NCBI RefSeq assembly: GCF_000621865.1
Contig: NZ_JHXE01000008.1
Location: 186,001-250,000 of the forward strand
Direction: 5' to 3'
Length of the DNA stretch: 64,000 nucleotides
Source of the DNA: Pseudobutyrivibrio sp. MD2005
GTDB lineage: Bacteria > Bacillota > Clostridia > Lachnospirales > Lachnospiraceae
Notes under the pieces: model-generated
Database searches by the model: none
The model's input: only the letters and a program-made list of their open reading frames with translations
What the model was told of the DNA's origin: nothing
Made by a program: the position numbers and the translations under genes
In this document: one piece after another, positions 34,784 to 44,013 of the stretch
How the letters are laid out: each line of letters begins with the position of its first letter
How positions within the stretch are numbered: the stretch's first letter is position 1

Positions 34784-34966
34784 AAAGTACCAGAATAGTA
34801 CCAAGCACTCATTTTACATTTGATCTTTAGTATATTTTCGCATGAAAAAGGCTCCCGAGGAAATCCTCGGAAGCCTTGATTTTACGGTGTTTCTTTTGGT
34901 GCAATTATCTATATTCGCATCATTATTTGTTGTTTTTGAAGTTTTTGGTACCAGAATGGTACCAGA
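34784..34966. repeat. Direct repeats of GTACC-AGAAT-RGTACC flanking a lone terminator
   Basis: Copy 1 (34784-34805) reads AGTACCAGAATAGTACCAA and copy 2 (34944-34966) TGGTACCAGAATGGTACCAG. Each is an inverted repeat around AGAAT; centres lie 161 bp apart, with the hairpin 34848-34877 between. The form, short inverted arms around a 5-nt core, is like a recombinase core site. The rest of 34588-35077 contains no gene. Confidence 0.5.
34848..34877 (-). terminator. Orphan terminator
   Basis: AAGGCTCCCGAGGA / TCCTCGGAAGCCTT with one mismatch, TTTTT after it on the minus strand. No gene on the minus strand ends here; the nearest upstream gene (35078) already has its own terminator at 34991-35030. 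Confidence 0.7.
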
Positions 34967-34990
34967 GTATTTCTCCATATATAAGAAAAA

Positions 34991-35030
34991 GACTCTGGGC
35001 CCTTCGCTAAATCCAGCGATGGGTCGAGTC
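34991..35030 (-). terminator. Terminator of the CdiA-CT-like gene
   Basis: Interrupted stem: GACTC/GAGTC, CCC/GGG and TCGCT/AGCGA around a 6-nt loop, followed by CTTTTTCTT on the minus strand; 47 bp after the stop at 35078. Confidence 0.6.
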
Positions 35031-35077
35031 CTATCTTACTTAAATAGTAACACGAATTCTGAAATTATCAACTTTCA

Positions 35078-35470
35078 CTATTTTGGTGGATATGTCAAAA
35101 GTTCACCATTCTTTCTGATAACATGTAACTTTTTTAAATATGGGCGCGCATAAAACTCTTTTTCAAACGGCGCTATGCATTGCTTCTCTGGTATCTTGGT
35201 ATGTCTTAAATCAAAAATAATGTACTTTGACTGCTGTACTGCCTTTCTGAAATTGTCCTCGATAGTTCTCTTACCATTACCAAACGGACATTTCATTTCC
35301 CATTCTACACCATCCATTCTTATATCTGGAGTGTGTGTCCCAGGAATTCTACTTGGCTCAATGAATGTAATATTCTTTCCTAACTCTGTGAAGAATTTCG
35401 CCATCTCAAATTCATGTTTTTCAGGCGGTGTACTTAAAGCTGATATATCTATTCTGCCCTTATTTGACAT
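35078..35470 (-). CDS. Stand-alone CdiA-CT-like PD-(D/E)xK nuclease domain
   Basis: 130 residues, the size of one isolated nuclease domain. The core TPDIRMDGVEWEMKCP gives D49, E58 and K60 in the D-x(n)-E-x-K spacing, followed by GKRTIEDNFRKAVQQSKYII, a helix-strand order matching the tRNA-nuclease domain found at the C-terminus of some CdiA toxins and in ICE/phage proteins. No secretion signal, delivery domain or obvious immunity gene is adjacent. It could be a remnant of a larger toxin, a domesticated nuclease or a defence effector. A GGAGAG lies about 12 bp before the ATG. Confidence 0.6.
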   Translation of the reverse strand: MSNKGRIDISALSTPPEKHEFEMAKFFTELGKNITFIEPSRIPGTHTPDIRMDGVEWEMKCPFGNGKRTIEDNFRKAVQQSKYIIFDLRHTKIPEKQCIAPFEKEFYARPYLKKLHVIRKNGELLTYPPK

Positions 35471-35553
35471 ACTATTACTTGCTCTCCACTCTAATAATGT
35501 TAAATTAGTTTACAAATTTTAGATGGAAAAATCAAGTACGAAATTTATGTCTT

Positions 35554-37068
35554 CTACTCCGCTTCGTTTATAATCTTCAAAAATGCTTCTCCATATTTTT
35601 CAATAGCCTTCTCACCCACGCCTGGAACCAATAGCATTTCATCTATATCCTTAGGTCTCACCTTGCTTAACTCAGCCAAAGTACTATCATGGCAGATTGT
35701 GTATGGTGGGACTCCATATTCCCTAGCTATATCCATACGACATCCCTTAAGTTTACAAAATATCAGATGCTCATCTTGATTTAAGTCATCCTCAGATGCT
35801 TTTCTTTCCTCTATTGATATTTTACTTTGAAGTCTCTTTTTTGCTATTTCCAATATAACCTTCATTTCCGGAGTATTTAGAAAATGTTCCTCGTCATAAA
35901 TTTCTCCAGTAATAGGGTCTGTTCCTTGATTCAGTACGTCAATAAAATTAAGAATATCTTCAATACCATCTTTACCTAGTTTTGTAATATTCCGTTTTTT
36001 TCTTTCACGGATTCGTTCCAAAGACACTAGTCGTTCTTTTTCAGACACCCAAGCATAGAATTGATTATCCGTAAATACCTCTTCATCAACTATTTCATCA
36101 CTTACAATTGCCACATAGCTTATATGATGATTCTTTAATTCATTAGTCATTATTTCTAGAGAAGGAGATCCTGTTATATATCGCCCATAATACTCTCCAA
36201 TATTGTATCTCAGGATTGATGCAATTACGGTAGCGCACTCGTCTTTTACTGTATAAAAAAATCCTTCTTTTCTAATAACTACCCTGTCTGGATACTCTTC
36301 GACCCAGTCATCATAAGTTTTTTTCTTCTTAAGCGTTTTCTCAACTACCTGTGGTTTTATTTCTTCTTTTTCCTCATATATTACAGTATTCTCGCTCTCT
36401 TTATTAAAGAGTGATTTATCGTCCATTTCATTTGTTTGAGTAAAATGCTGCTCCACACTTTCCATTTCGATATCATTTAATGAAGTGCTAGGTTCTGTTG
36501 ACTCTATTATTTTTTCAACGACTTTATCACGTCGTACTATATTTGGACTTTCTTCTTCAAGTTTCTTTAACCTAGAATATACACTCATCAATTCTATAGA
36601 ACTATTATTTCCAGATATTGCCCTAGCTCTATTAGCATATTTGCGAGCCTTTTCTAACTCATTCAAGTCACAGTATGCCGCCGCAAGAGATGTAAATAAT
36701 GAAGGTGACCATATCTTGCCTTCATATATTCCAATATAATGTTCTCCTACTTCAATAGCTTTTTCTGGTCTATGTTTAATCCTATATAATGATGTCATTC
36801 TAGGTAAAAGTGCTCTTGCCTCTGAAAGACTAGCTTTTTCCATAGCCTCCTCAGCTAATTTTAGGGCAAAGCCAGTATTACTTGTCATTTTTGCTCCATC
36901 TAGTAATTTTATAATTTCATCAACAGATTTCTCATCAAAATTTTCATTTTCCATTAATAACTTATTTAATTCAGTAACTACTGATATCGGCGCAATAGTA
37001 TAGTCGGATTTTATCCATTTACCTTTTTTGAAATAATATTTTTCTCCATTATATTCATATGTTTCCAT
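35554..37068 (-). CDS. TPR - MutS-I-like - HRDC protein of unknown function
   Basis: 504 residues. About 50-170: helical repeats of TPR character (KLAEEAMEKASLSEARALL, SLAAAYCDLNELEKARKYAN). About 175-250: a charged, disordered linker. About 255-330: a region like the N-terminal mismatch-reading domain of MutS (DRVVIRKEGFFYTVKDE, then YGRYITGSPSLEIMTNELKN, then SYVAIV, paralleling MutS GDFYELF and the GIPYHAVENYL block). About 430-502: an HRDC domain (FCKLKGCRMDIAREYGVPP, LLVPGVGEKAIEKYG). The start at 37068 has AAAGG upstream. It sits 22 bp after the XRE gene in one operon. A role in handling nucleic acid is likely; I know no described system with this layout. Confidence 0.6.
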   Translation of the reverse strand: METYEYNGEKYYFKKGKWIKSDYTIAPISVVTELNKLLMENENFDEKSVDEIIKLLDGAKMTSNTGFALKLAEEAMEKASLSEARALLPRMTSLYRIKHRPEKAIEVGEHYIGIYEGKIWSPSLFTSLAAAYCDLNELEKARKYANRARAISGNNSSIELMSVYSRLKKLEEESPNIVRRDKVVEKIIESTEPSTSLNDIEMESVEQHFTQTNEMDDKSLFNKESENTVIYEEKEEIKPQVVEKTLKKKKTYDDWVEEYPDRVVIRKEGFFYTVKDECATVIASILRYNIGEYYGRYITGSPSLEIMTNELKNHHISYVAIVSDEIVDEEVFTDNQFYAWVSEKERLVSLERIRERKKRNITKLGKDGIEDILNFIDVLNQGTDPITGEIYDEEHFLNTPEMKVILEIAKKRLQSKISIEERKASEDDLNQDEHLIFCKLKGCRMDIAREYGVPPYTICHDSTLAELSKVRPKDIDEMLLVPGVGEKAIEKYGEAFLKIINEAE

Positions 37069-37090
37069 AATAAAGCCTTTCAATAGTTAA

Positions 37091-38665
37091 TTATTTTAAA
37101 CAACATACATCTCTAACTAAATCAGCCAGTCCATTTTCTTCCCAGCTTTTAGGAAAACGATAGTATTCCTCTTTTGCTTCTGGAATTATTTTTTCTATCT
37201 CGATTATTTTTTCCTGAATTAGCAATTCCTCATAATAGGCTGGCTTCTTGTAGTTTTCTTTAATAAATGTTTCTATCTGCTCTTTTGTAAACCACTTCAT
37301 AGGATGCTCTATAAGTTCTTCAATATTAGGTATATTTTTATATAATGTCTCTTTTAATCTTTTGTCATCAAATATACTTTCATGTTTCTTCTTAGATTTT
37401 TCCGGTTCAAAAAAAAGAGGCTCTGCAACGAATTGTTCAAGTTCTTCTTCACTTATTTCAACATTATTATCATGTTTACATTTTTTAACAAAAATCTTAT
37501 ATAAGATTTTATTATTGCGCAATTCGTTAGTTGCATCTAAAACTATTTCTGCTTCTGAATATTCAGCTTCCATTTCTGCCATATAATTGACATAATTCAC
37601 ATCTTCCTTAGGAGGGAATAAGAAAAATCTTTTTCTTTCTAGCCATTCTAATCTACTAATATTCTTAACCCATGAAGGTAAATCAGAGTTTGCAACATCT
37701 TTTCGATACATTTCATCGTATTTTTGAATTGCATCTTCATACTCTTCGCTTAATAATTCTTCACTATTCCTAAAATGTAAATTTTCAGTTCGCCAACCAT
37801 TCGAAAATCCAAATGCCATCCTATACAACAAATCATGATAGAAACTTTTCCCCGGAAAAAGGATGTTCCATTCATTTTCAGAATAATATCTATAATATTT
37901 TTCAGAAATTCCAAGATCAGGTAACCAATTATTCTTTAAATAACTTATATAATCAGCCTTATAGTTCATATATATATTTCTAGAAATATCCTTAATCATA
38001 TAATGCCACGGTCTTAGCTCAAAATATTCCTCCATATCTTTTGCATTGCCGACTTTTTTTATCTTATCACCGCGAGATTTCTTTGATAGTAACATTTCAT
38101 ATGACTGTATATTACTACACGAATTGATTCTTTCTGCCTGATAATGATTAGTAATAAAATTTCTAGTTGTAATAATTCCCTTAGCTGTTATAAAAAGTCT
38201 ATCATCCGGCTTATGGTTACTATCATATCCATCTTTTACATAATATATTTCTAAATCACTTTTATATCTCAGAAAATCTTCTTCGCGATAACACATATCT
38301 TTCTTTGCAAGTTTTTCTACTTCATTATCAAGACGCTCTTTGGAAATACCATATAAAATATTCTTATCTAATAAGTCTCCAACTAAACAAGTCCCTTCAT
38401 GTTCCATTAAAAATAAAAGAATTTCTTTCCCTAATTCTCCTGGTTCACCTTCATTTTCTTCTGTCTCTTCTCTCAAATCAACACCAAAAATACTTGAAAT
38501 TTCATTTTCCACATCTACATCTTTTATTCCCATACGTTCATAATTACTAATTGTCTGAGGTGTAGTATTCATTTTCTCTGCAAGTTCTTCTTGTGTAATT
38601 CCAAGAATTTTACGATATTTTCTGCACTGTTCTCCTAAAAATGTTGATATATTTTTCTGTTTCAT
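37091..38665 (-). CDS. Large XRE-family HTH protein
   Basis: 524 residues. Residues ~10-62 are a clear XRE helix-turn-helix (CRKYRKILGITQEELAEKMN, then TPQTISNYERMG). Residues ~85-160 look like a winged-helix segment with KDMCYREEDFLRYKSD. The remaining ~350 residues are helical, charged and of no family I recognise, with a Trp/Tyr-rich middle (ELRPWHYMIKDISRNIYMNY). The ATG at 38665 follows GGAGG by 8 bp. A dyad TTCGT...ACGAA (38687-38715) lies immediately upstream and could be its own operator. It leads an operon with the TPR-MutS-HRDC gene, so the pair should be studied as a unit. Confidence 0.7.
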   Translation of the reverse strand: MKQKNISTFLGEQCRKYRKILGITQEELAEKMNTTPQTISNYERMGIKDVDVENEISSIFGVDLREETEENEGEPGELGKEILLFLMEHEGTCLVGDLLDKNILYGISKERLDNEVEKLAKKDMCYREEDFLRYKSDLEIYYVKDGYDSNHKPDDRLFITAKGIITTRNFITNHYQAERINSCSNIQSYEMLLSKKSRGDKIKKVGNAKDMEEYFELRPWHYMIKDISRNIYMNYKADYISYLKNNWLPDLGISEKYYRYYSENEWNILFPGKSFYHDLLYRMAFGFSNGWRTENLHFRNSEELLSEEYEDAIQKYDEMYRKDVANSDLPSWVKNISRLEWLERKRFFLFPPKEDVNYVNYMAEMEAEYSEAEIVLDATNELRNNKILYKIFVKKCKHDNNVEISEEELEQFVAEPLFFEPEKSKKKHESIFDDKRLKETLYKNIPNIEELIEHPMKWFTKEQIETFIKENYKKPAYYEELLIQEKIIEIEKIIPEAKEEYYRFPKSWEENGLADLVRDVCCLK

Positions 38666-38686
38666 ATTTGTGACCTCCAATAAATA

Positions 38687-38715
38687 TTCGTTATTTGATG
38701 ATTACATGATACGAA
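38687..38715. promoter_or_regulatory. Possible operator of the XRE gene
   Basis: TTCGT (38687-38691) mirrors ACGAA (38711-38715), extended by AT/AT on the inside, 21 bp upstream of the start codon. Placement fits autoregulation; the arm length is modest. Confidence 0.3.
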
Positions 38716-38823
38716 AAAGTTATACCAATGAACATCAAAGAGGCTTTGAATTTTCTAAAAGAATACTTGATTTTTATTTAATTATATAAAACCAATATGT
38801 GTCAAACAATCAGTAAAATAAAA

Positions 38824-38853
38824 AAGCTTTGCAGCAAAAATCACTGCAAAGCC
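38824..38853 (-). terminator. Terminator behind a decayed gene
   Basis: GCTTTGCAG / CTGCAAAGC, 9-bp stem, TTTTTTATTTT on the minus strand. The only minus-strand coding trace before it is the broken frame 38953-39210. Confidence 0.7.
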
Positions 38854-38952
38854 TTCTTAGTCATCGATCTATTTCATACCTGTGCCTTTTCTTTATATTT
38901 TCAGAATCGTTTTGTATATCTCCTTTCCTTTGTGAAATACTTTTTAGTTTTG

Positions 38953-39210
38953 CTAGTACACTTTCCTTTGTTTCCTCAATAGCAAATGTTTTTCTATTTT
39001 TTCCCAGCACTCTTTAAATCTCCTAAATGTACCCGAGACCAATTTACCCAGGGCACTCTTTGGTTCATCCAGTAATGCATATCTCATAAACTCTTTCTTC
39101 ATTTCCGTATCTGCCATTTTTTCAACTACTTCATCCACCATCTTATCGGTTGCGTTTATAATCTCATTTTGAGTTTCAATCAGATTATCTCGTTCAACAC
39201 TTTTGAGAAT
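38953..39210 (-). pseudogene. Decayed gene fragment
   Basis: An open frame of 85 codons with no start near its 5' end. The preceding coding-like stretch (ILDELKKS..., about 39215-39250) is in another frame and broken by stops, so at least one frameshift has occurred. The remaining C-terminal part is charged and helical (KMVDEVVEKMADTEMKKEF, then FRRFKECWEKIEKHL). I cannot name the family; it could be the end of a regulatory or nuclease-type protein. The rest of 38666-39360 shows nothing beyond the two terminators and the dyad. Confidence 0.45.
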
Positions 39211-39295
39211 TCATCTTTATAGATTTTTTTAGCTCATCAAGTATGCTTGTACCATTGCCCTCATTTATTTAAGTTAACCTATTTTTAAAATAAAA

Positions 39296-39325
39296 AAGCC
39301 CTCCGAGGAAATCCTCGAAGGGCTT
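39296..39325 (-). terminator. Terminator of tuf
   Basis: AAGCCCTCCGAGGA / TCCTCGAAGGGCTT, 14-bp stem with one G-T pair, TTTTTTATTTTA on the minus strand; 36 bp after the tuf stop. Confidence 0.9.
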
Positions 39326-39360
39326 GATTTTATAATTTGGGTTGGGCTGTTCGCTCGAAA

Positions 39361-40548
39361 TTATTCGATGATTGTAGCAACACGACCAGAACCTACTGTT
39401 CTACCACCCTCACGGATAGCGAATGTAAGACCCTGCTCCATAGCGATTGGGTGGATGAGCTCGATTGTCATCTCTACGTTATCGCCAGGCATGCACATCT
39501 CTGTACCTGCTGGAAGCTCGCAAACACCTGTAACGTCTGTTGTTCTGAAGTAGAACTGTGGACGATAGTTGTTGAAGAATGGAGTATGACGACCACCTTC
39601 ATCCTTTGTAAGAACGTAAACCTGAGCTGTAAACTTTGTGTGGCATGTTACAGTACCTGGCTTAGCAAGTACCTGTCCACGCTGAATCTGGTCACGGTTA
39701 ACACCACGAAGAAGTGCACCGATGTTATCACCAGCCTGTGCCTCATCAAGAAGCTTACGGAACATCTCGATACCAGTTACAACAGTCTTCTGTGTATCTT
39801 CCTTGATACCGATGATTTCAAGTTCGTCGTTAAGATGAAGAACACCACGCTCTACTCTACCTGTAGCAACAGTACCACGACCTGTGATTGTGAATACGTC
39901 CTCTACTGGCATAAGGAATGGCTTATCTGTCTCACGCTGTGGATCTGGGATGTAAGAATCAACAGTATCCATAAGTTCCATGATCTTGTCGCCCCACTCG
40001 CCGTTTGGATCTTCAAGAGCCTTAAGAGCTGAACCCTTAACGATTGGGCAATCGTTGAAGTCGTACTCTTCAAGCTGCTCTGTAACTTCCATCTCTACGA
40101 GCTCGATAAGCTCCTCATCATCAACCATATCACACTTGTTAAGGAATACAACGATGTAAGGTACACCTACCTGACGAGAAAGAAGGATGTGCTCCTTTGT
40201 CTGAGCCATAACACCGTCAGTTGCAGCAACTACAAGGATAGCGCCGTCCATCTGAGCAGCACCTGTGATCATGTTCTTTACATAATCAGCATGGCCTGGG
40301 CAGTCAACGTGTGCATAATGTCTCTTCTCTGTCTGATACTCAACGTGAGCTGTAGAAATTGTAATACCTCTTTCACGCTCTTCTGGAGCCTTATCGATGT
40401 TCTCGAAATCTACCTTAGCGTTACCAGATACACGCTCAGCAAGTACCTTTGTGATAGCTGCTGTAAGAGTTGTTTTACCGTGATCTACGTGTCCGATAGT
40501 ACCAATGTTACAATGTGGTTTGCTTCTGTCAAAATGCTCTTTTGCCAT
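39361..40548 (-). CDS. tuf: Elongation factor Tu
   Basis: 395 residues, full length. G-domain motifs are GHVDHGKTT (G1), [10 protein letters not shown] (G3), NKCD (G4) and GSALKA (G5); domains 2 and 3 follow, with [13 protein letters not shown] and [19 protein letters not shown]. It delivers aminoacyl-tRNA to the ribosome in a GTP-dependent manner. Last gene of the str block after fusA, separated from it by 129 bp that carry a near-consensus promoter (40617-40645), so it has an independent start as well as possible read-through. AAGGAGG precedes the ATG. Confidence 0.99.
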   Translation of the reverse strand: MAKEHFDRSKPHCNIGTIGHVDHGKTTLTAAITKVLAERVSGNAKVDFENIDKAPEERERGITISTAHVEYQTEKRHYAHVDCPGHADYVKNMITGAAQMDGAILVVAATDGVMAQTKEHILLSRQVGVPYIVVFLNKCDMVDDEELIELVEMEVTEQLEEYDFNDCPIVKGSALKALEDPNGEWGDKIMELMDTVDSYIPDPQRETDKPFLMPVEDVFTITGRGTVATGRVERGVLHLNDELEIIGIKEDTQKTVVTGIEMFRKLLDEAQAGDNIGALLRGVNRDQIQRGQVLAKPGTVTCHTKFTAQVYVLTKDEGGRHTPFFNNYRPQFYFRTTDVTGVCELPAGTEMCMPGDNVEMTIELIHPIAMEQGLTFAIREGGRTVGSGRVATIIE

Positions 40549-40604
40549 TTTTAAAAATCCTCCTTAAATTAGTGCCCCAAAATGGGCATAGTTAGTTCTA
40601 AACT

Positions 40605-40636
40605 CTCAGTACCTCGATTATATCGAAAGTACTGAG
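40605..40636. promoter_or_regulatory. 32-bp dyad over the tuf -10 box
   Basis: CTCAGTAC-c-TCGAT-TAT-ATCGA-aa-GTACTGAG: outer arms of 8 bp and inner arms of 5 bp around the tuf -10. It resembles an operator, or a hairpin in fusA-tuf read-through RNA. On the plus strand it is followed by GTTTTTC, but no plus-strand gene ends here. Confidence 0.5.
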
Positions 40637-40645
40637 GTTTTTCAA
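40617..40645 (-). promoter_or_regulatory. tuf promoter
   Basis: TTGAAA (40645-40640), 17-bp spacer, TATAAT (40622-40617), about 69 bp before the tuf start. Confidence 0.75.
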
Positions 40646-40677
40646 CTATTTTCAATTATTTCATAACCAATAGGCTA

Positions 40678-42795
40678 TTATTTAGAGTGGTTAGAGATGA
40701 TCTGCTCCTGAACGTTCTTTGGAACTGGCTCATACTTCTCGAAGAACATTGAGTAGTTACCACGTCCCTGTGTAGATGAACGAAGCTCTGTTGAGTATCC
40801 GAACATCTCAGCAAGTGGAACAAGTGCTCTAACAATCTTTCCGCCGCCAAGGTCATCCATTGACTGGATCTGACCACGCTTAGCGTTAAGAGATCCGATT
40901 ACATCACCCATGTATTCCTCTGGCATAGTAACTTCAACCTTCATGATAGGCTCAAGAAGTACTGGAGCTGCCTTAGCCATAGCTTCCTTGAAGCACATTG
41001 AACCAGCAATGTGGAATGCCATTTCTGATGAATCGACTTCATGGTAAGAACCATCGTAAACGTCTGCTTCTACACCAAGTACAGGGAATCCACAAAGGAT
41101 ACCAGCCTTAGCTGCTTCCTCGATACCCTCACCAACAGATGGGATGTATTCCTTAGGAATAGCACCACCAACTACTGAAGACTTGAATCTGAATGTTTCT
41201 TCAGCGTTAGCATCCATTGGAGTAAATCTAACCTTACAGTGACCGTACTGTCCACGACCACCTGACTGCTTAGCATATTTGTATTCCTGATCAACAGGCT
41301 TTGTAAATGTCTCCTTGTAAGCAACCTGTGGAGCACCTACGTTAGCCTCAACCTTGAACTCTCTAAGAAGACGATCAACAATGATCTCAAGGTGAAGCTC
41401 ACCCATACCAGCGATGATTGTCTGGCCTGTCTCATGATCAGTATGCTGACGGAATGTAGGATCCTCTTCAGCAAGCTTAGCAAGAGCTTCGCCCATCTTC
41501 TGCTGTCCAGCCTTAGTCTTAGGCTCGATAGCAAGCTCGATAACTGGCTCTGGGAATTCCATAGACTCGAGGATTACTGGGTGCTGCTCATCGCAGATTG
41601 TATCACCAGTTGTAGTAACCTTAAGACCTACTACAGCTGCGATATCACCAGAGTAAACCTTGTCTAACTCTGTACGCTTGTTAGCGTGCATCTGAAGAAT
41701 ACGACCTACACGCTCCTTCTTATCCTTTGTAGCATTGAGGCAGTATGAACCTGAGTTCAATGTACCTGAATATACACGGATGAATGCGAGCTTTCCAACG
41801 AATGGATCAGCCATAATCTTGAATGCTAAAGCTGCGAATGGCTCATCATCTGATGAGTGCTTCTCAACTGGGTTTCCATCTAAGTCTGTACCCTGAATAG
41901 CTGGTACATCTACTGGAGATGGCATGTACTCAAGGATAGCATCAAGAAGCTTCTGAACACCCTTGTTTCTGTAAGCAGAACCACAGCAAACTGGGATAGC
42001 CTTACACTCGCAAGTACCCTTACGAAGTGCTGCCTTAAGAGCCTCTACTGATGGCTCTTCGCCCTCAAGATACTCCATCATAAGATCATCATCTAACTCA
42101 CAGATCTTCTCAACGAGTTCTGTGTGATAAAGCTCAGCATCCTCTGCCATATCAGCTGGGATGTCTGTGATAGAAATATCATCACCCTTATCATCGTTAT
42201 AGATGTATGCTTTCATCTCGAAAAGATCGATGATTCCCTGGAAATCATCTTCCTTACCGATTGGAAGCTGAAGAACGATAGCGTTCTTCTTAAGTCTATC
42301 ACGGATCTGATCAACAGCTCCGTAGAAGTTTGCACCAAGGATATCCATCTTATTGATGAAAGCCATTCTTGGTACGTTATATGTGTCAGCCTGTCTCCAA
42401 ACATTCTCTGACTGTGGCTCAACGCCACCCTTTGCACAGAAGACACCAACGGCGCCATCAAGTACACGAAGGGAACGCTCAACCTCAACAGTAAAGTCTA
42501 CGTGGCCTGGTGTATCAATGATATTGATACGGTGCTCAAGAGCACCCTTCTTAGGCTTGCAGTTTTCCTGCTCAGTCCAGTGACATGTTGTAGCAGCTGA
42601 AGTAATTGTGATACCTCTCTCAGCTTCCTGCTCCATCCAGTCCATGGTTGCAGTACCTTCGTGAGTATCACCAATCTTGTAGTTTACACCAGTGTAATAA
42701 AGAATACGCTCTGTAAGTGTAGTCTTTCCGGCATCGATATGAGCCATGATACCAATATTTCTGGTACGCTCAAGTGGATATTCTCTTCCTGCCAC
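40678..42795 (-). CDS. fusA: Elongation factor G
   Basis: 705 residues, full length. G1 [10 protein letters not shown]2 region [11 protein letters not shown]3 DTPGHVDF, G4 NKMD, and in domain [16 protein letters not shown]-dependent translocase on the ribosome. It lies 15 bp after rpsG with GGAGGG before its ATG. No truncation or unusual insert seen. Ends just before the tuf promoter region. Confidence 0.99.
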   Translation of the reverse strand: MAGREYPLERTRNIGIMAHIDAGKTTLTERILYYTGVNYKIGDTHEGTATMDWMEQEAERGITITSAATTCHWTEQENCKPKKGALEHRINIIDTPGHVDFTVEVERSLRVLDGAVGVFCAKGGVEPQSENVWRQADTYNVPRMAFINKMDILGANFYGAVDQIRDRLKKNAIVLQLPIGKEDDFQGIIDLFEMKAYIYNDDKGDDISITDIPADMAEDAELYHTELVEKICELDDDLMMEYLEGEEPSVEALKAALRKGTCECKAIPVCCGSAYRNKGVQKLLDAILEYMPSPVDVPAIQGTDLDGNPVEKHSSDDEPFAALAFKIMADPFVGKLAFIRVYSGTLNSGSYCLNATKDKKERVGRILQMHANKRTELDKVYSGDIAAVVGLKVTTTGDTICDEQHPVILESMEFPEPVIELAIEPKTKAGQQKMGEALAKLAEEDPTFRQHTDHETGQTIIAGMGELHLEIIVDRLLREFKVEANVGAPQVAYKETFTKPVDQEYKYAKQSGGRGQYGHCKVRFTPMDANAEETFRFKSSVVGGAIPKEYIPSVGEGIEEAAKAGILCGFPVLGVEADVYDGSYHEVDSSEMAFHIAGSMCFKEAMAKAAPVLLEPIMKVEVTMPEEYMGDVIGSLNAKRGQIQSMDDLGGGKIVRALVPLAEMFGYSTELRSSTQGRGNYSMFFEKYEPVPKNVQEQIISNHSK

Positions 42796-42810
42796 TGTTT
42801 GTCCCTCCTA

Positions 42811-43281
42811 TTAGAATCTGTAATGAGCAAATGCCTTATTAGCCTCTGCCATTCTATGCATTTCTTCTTTTCTCTTAACAGCTGAACCTGTGTTGCCAGC
42901 TGCATCCATGATCTCGTTTGCAAGACGCTCTTCCATAGTCTTCTCTGTACGTGAACGTGAGAACATTGTGAGCCATCTAAGGCCAAGGGCCTGACGACGA
43001 TCTGGTCTTACTTCGATAGGTACCTGATATGTAGCACCACCGATACGTCTAGCCTTTACCTCAAGTACAGGCATAACGTTATTCATTGCTTCCTCGAAAA
43101 CCTCAAGTGCTGGCTTTCCAGTCTTTTCTGCGACTTTGTCAAATGCACCATATACAATCTTCTGAGCTACGCCCTTCTTACCATCAAGCATGATGTTGTT
43201 GATAAGCTTTGTAACTACTTTGCTATTGTATATAGGATCTGCCAAAACGTCTCTCTTTTGAGTATGTCCTTTTCTTGGCAC
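42811..43281 (-). CDS. rpsG: Ribosomal protein S7
   Basis: 156 residues, standard length. [20 protein letters not shown] at the start and [20 protein letters not shown] in the middle are typical S7 segments. Binds 16S rRNA at the head of the 30S subunit; in many bacteria it represses its own operon. Preceded by a 152-bp gap after rpsL, larger than usual for this operon and possibly a regulatory leader, though no conserved structure could be named. Confidence 0.98.
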   Translation of the reverse strand: MPRKGHTQKRDVLADPIYNSKVVTKLINNIMLDGKKGVAQKIVYGAFDKVAEKTGKPALEVFEEAMNNVMPVLEVKARRIGGATYQVPIEVRPDRRQALGLRWLTMFSRSRTEKTMEERLANEIMDAAGNTGSAVKRKEEMHRMAEANKAFAHYRF

Positions 43282-43433
43282 GATACTTCCCTCCTTAACT
43301 AAAATTTGTTAGATCAACGGTACTCACATTAAAACTCATGTGTTCATGCGCTATTTATTCTATAGAGAAAAAATAACAACATTAACCAAAGTGCATGTGA
43401 TATACAATAAAATTTCTAAGCCTTTACGCTATC

Positions 43434-43853
43434 TTACTTAGCGTCCTTAGGTCTCTTAGCGCCGTACTTTGAACGACCCTGCTTACGATTAGCAACGCCT
43501 GCTGTATCAAGTGTACCTCTGATTACATGGTAACGTGTACCTGGTAAATCCTTAACACGACCACCACGAATCAAAACAACGCTATGCTCCTGAAGATTGT
43601 GACCTTCGCCTGGAATGTATGAAGTTACTTCGATTCCGTTTGAAAGACGAACTCTGGCAATCTTACGAAGAGCTGAGTTAGGCTTCTTAGGTGTAGCTGT
43701 CTTAACAGCTGTACATACACCACGCTTCTGTGGTGAAGAAGTGTTAGTAGGCTTCTTCTTAAGAGAGTTATAACCTCTCTGAAGTGCTGGTGCTGTAGAC
43801 TTCTTTACAGATGTCTGACGACCTTTTCTAACTAGCTGGTTGAATGTTGGCAT
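43434..43853 (-). CDS. rpsL: Ribosomal protein S12
   Basis: 139 residues. [11 protein letters not shown] start, [17 protein letters not shown] and [14 protein letters not shown] are canonical decoding-site segments; the lysines at the positions linked to streptomycin resistance are unchanged ([14 protein letters not shown]). First gene of rpsL-rpsG-fusA-tuf, driven by the consensus promoter at 43924-43952. AGGAGG lies before the ATG. Confidence 0.98.
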   Translation of the reverse strand: MPTFNQLVRKGRQTSVKKSTAPALQRGYNSLKKKPTNTSSPQKRGVCTAVKTATPKKPNSALRKIARVRLSNGIEVTSYIPGEGHNLQEHSVVLIRGGRVKDLPGTRYHVIRGTLDTAGVANRKQGRSKYGAKRPKDAK

Positions 43854-43923
43854 TCTTTTTTACCTCCTAATTTATTTCTACATGCTTATGGGTATAATTA
43901 TCCCTATTTGCGCATGCTAGAAC

Positions 43924-43952
43924 ATTATATTTCCTTAATTTCATTCTGTCAA
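43924..43952 (-). promoter_or_regulatory. Consensus promoter of the str operon
   Basis: TTGACA (43952-43947), exactly 17 bp, TATAAT (43929-43924), 71 bp before rpsL. Both hexamers are perfect sigma-A consensus. Confidence 0.88.
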
Positions 43953-43971
43953 GATTAAAAATGTGAAAAAA

Positions 43972-44000
43972 AATGGTCCTGGCACAAGGCCAAGACCATT
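43972..44000 (-). terminator. Terminator of rpoC
   Basis: AATGGTCCTGGC / GCCAAGACCATT with one mismatch/G-T pair, 5-nt loop, TTTTTTTTC on the minus strand; 14 bp after the rpoC stop. Confidence 0.9.
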
Positions 44001-44013
44001 AATATAACTAGTA

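Noticed and set aside
39337-40032. 231-codon plus-strand frame opposite tuf
   Set aside because: Shadow of the strongly codon-biased tuf gene; Cys/Thr-rich translation with no family resemblance.
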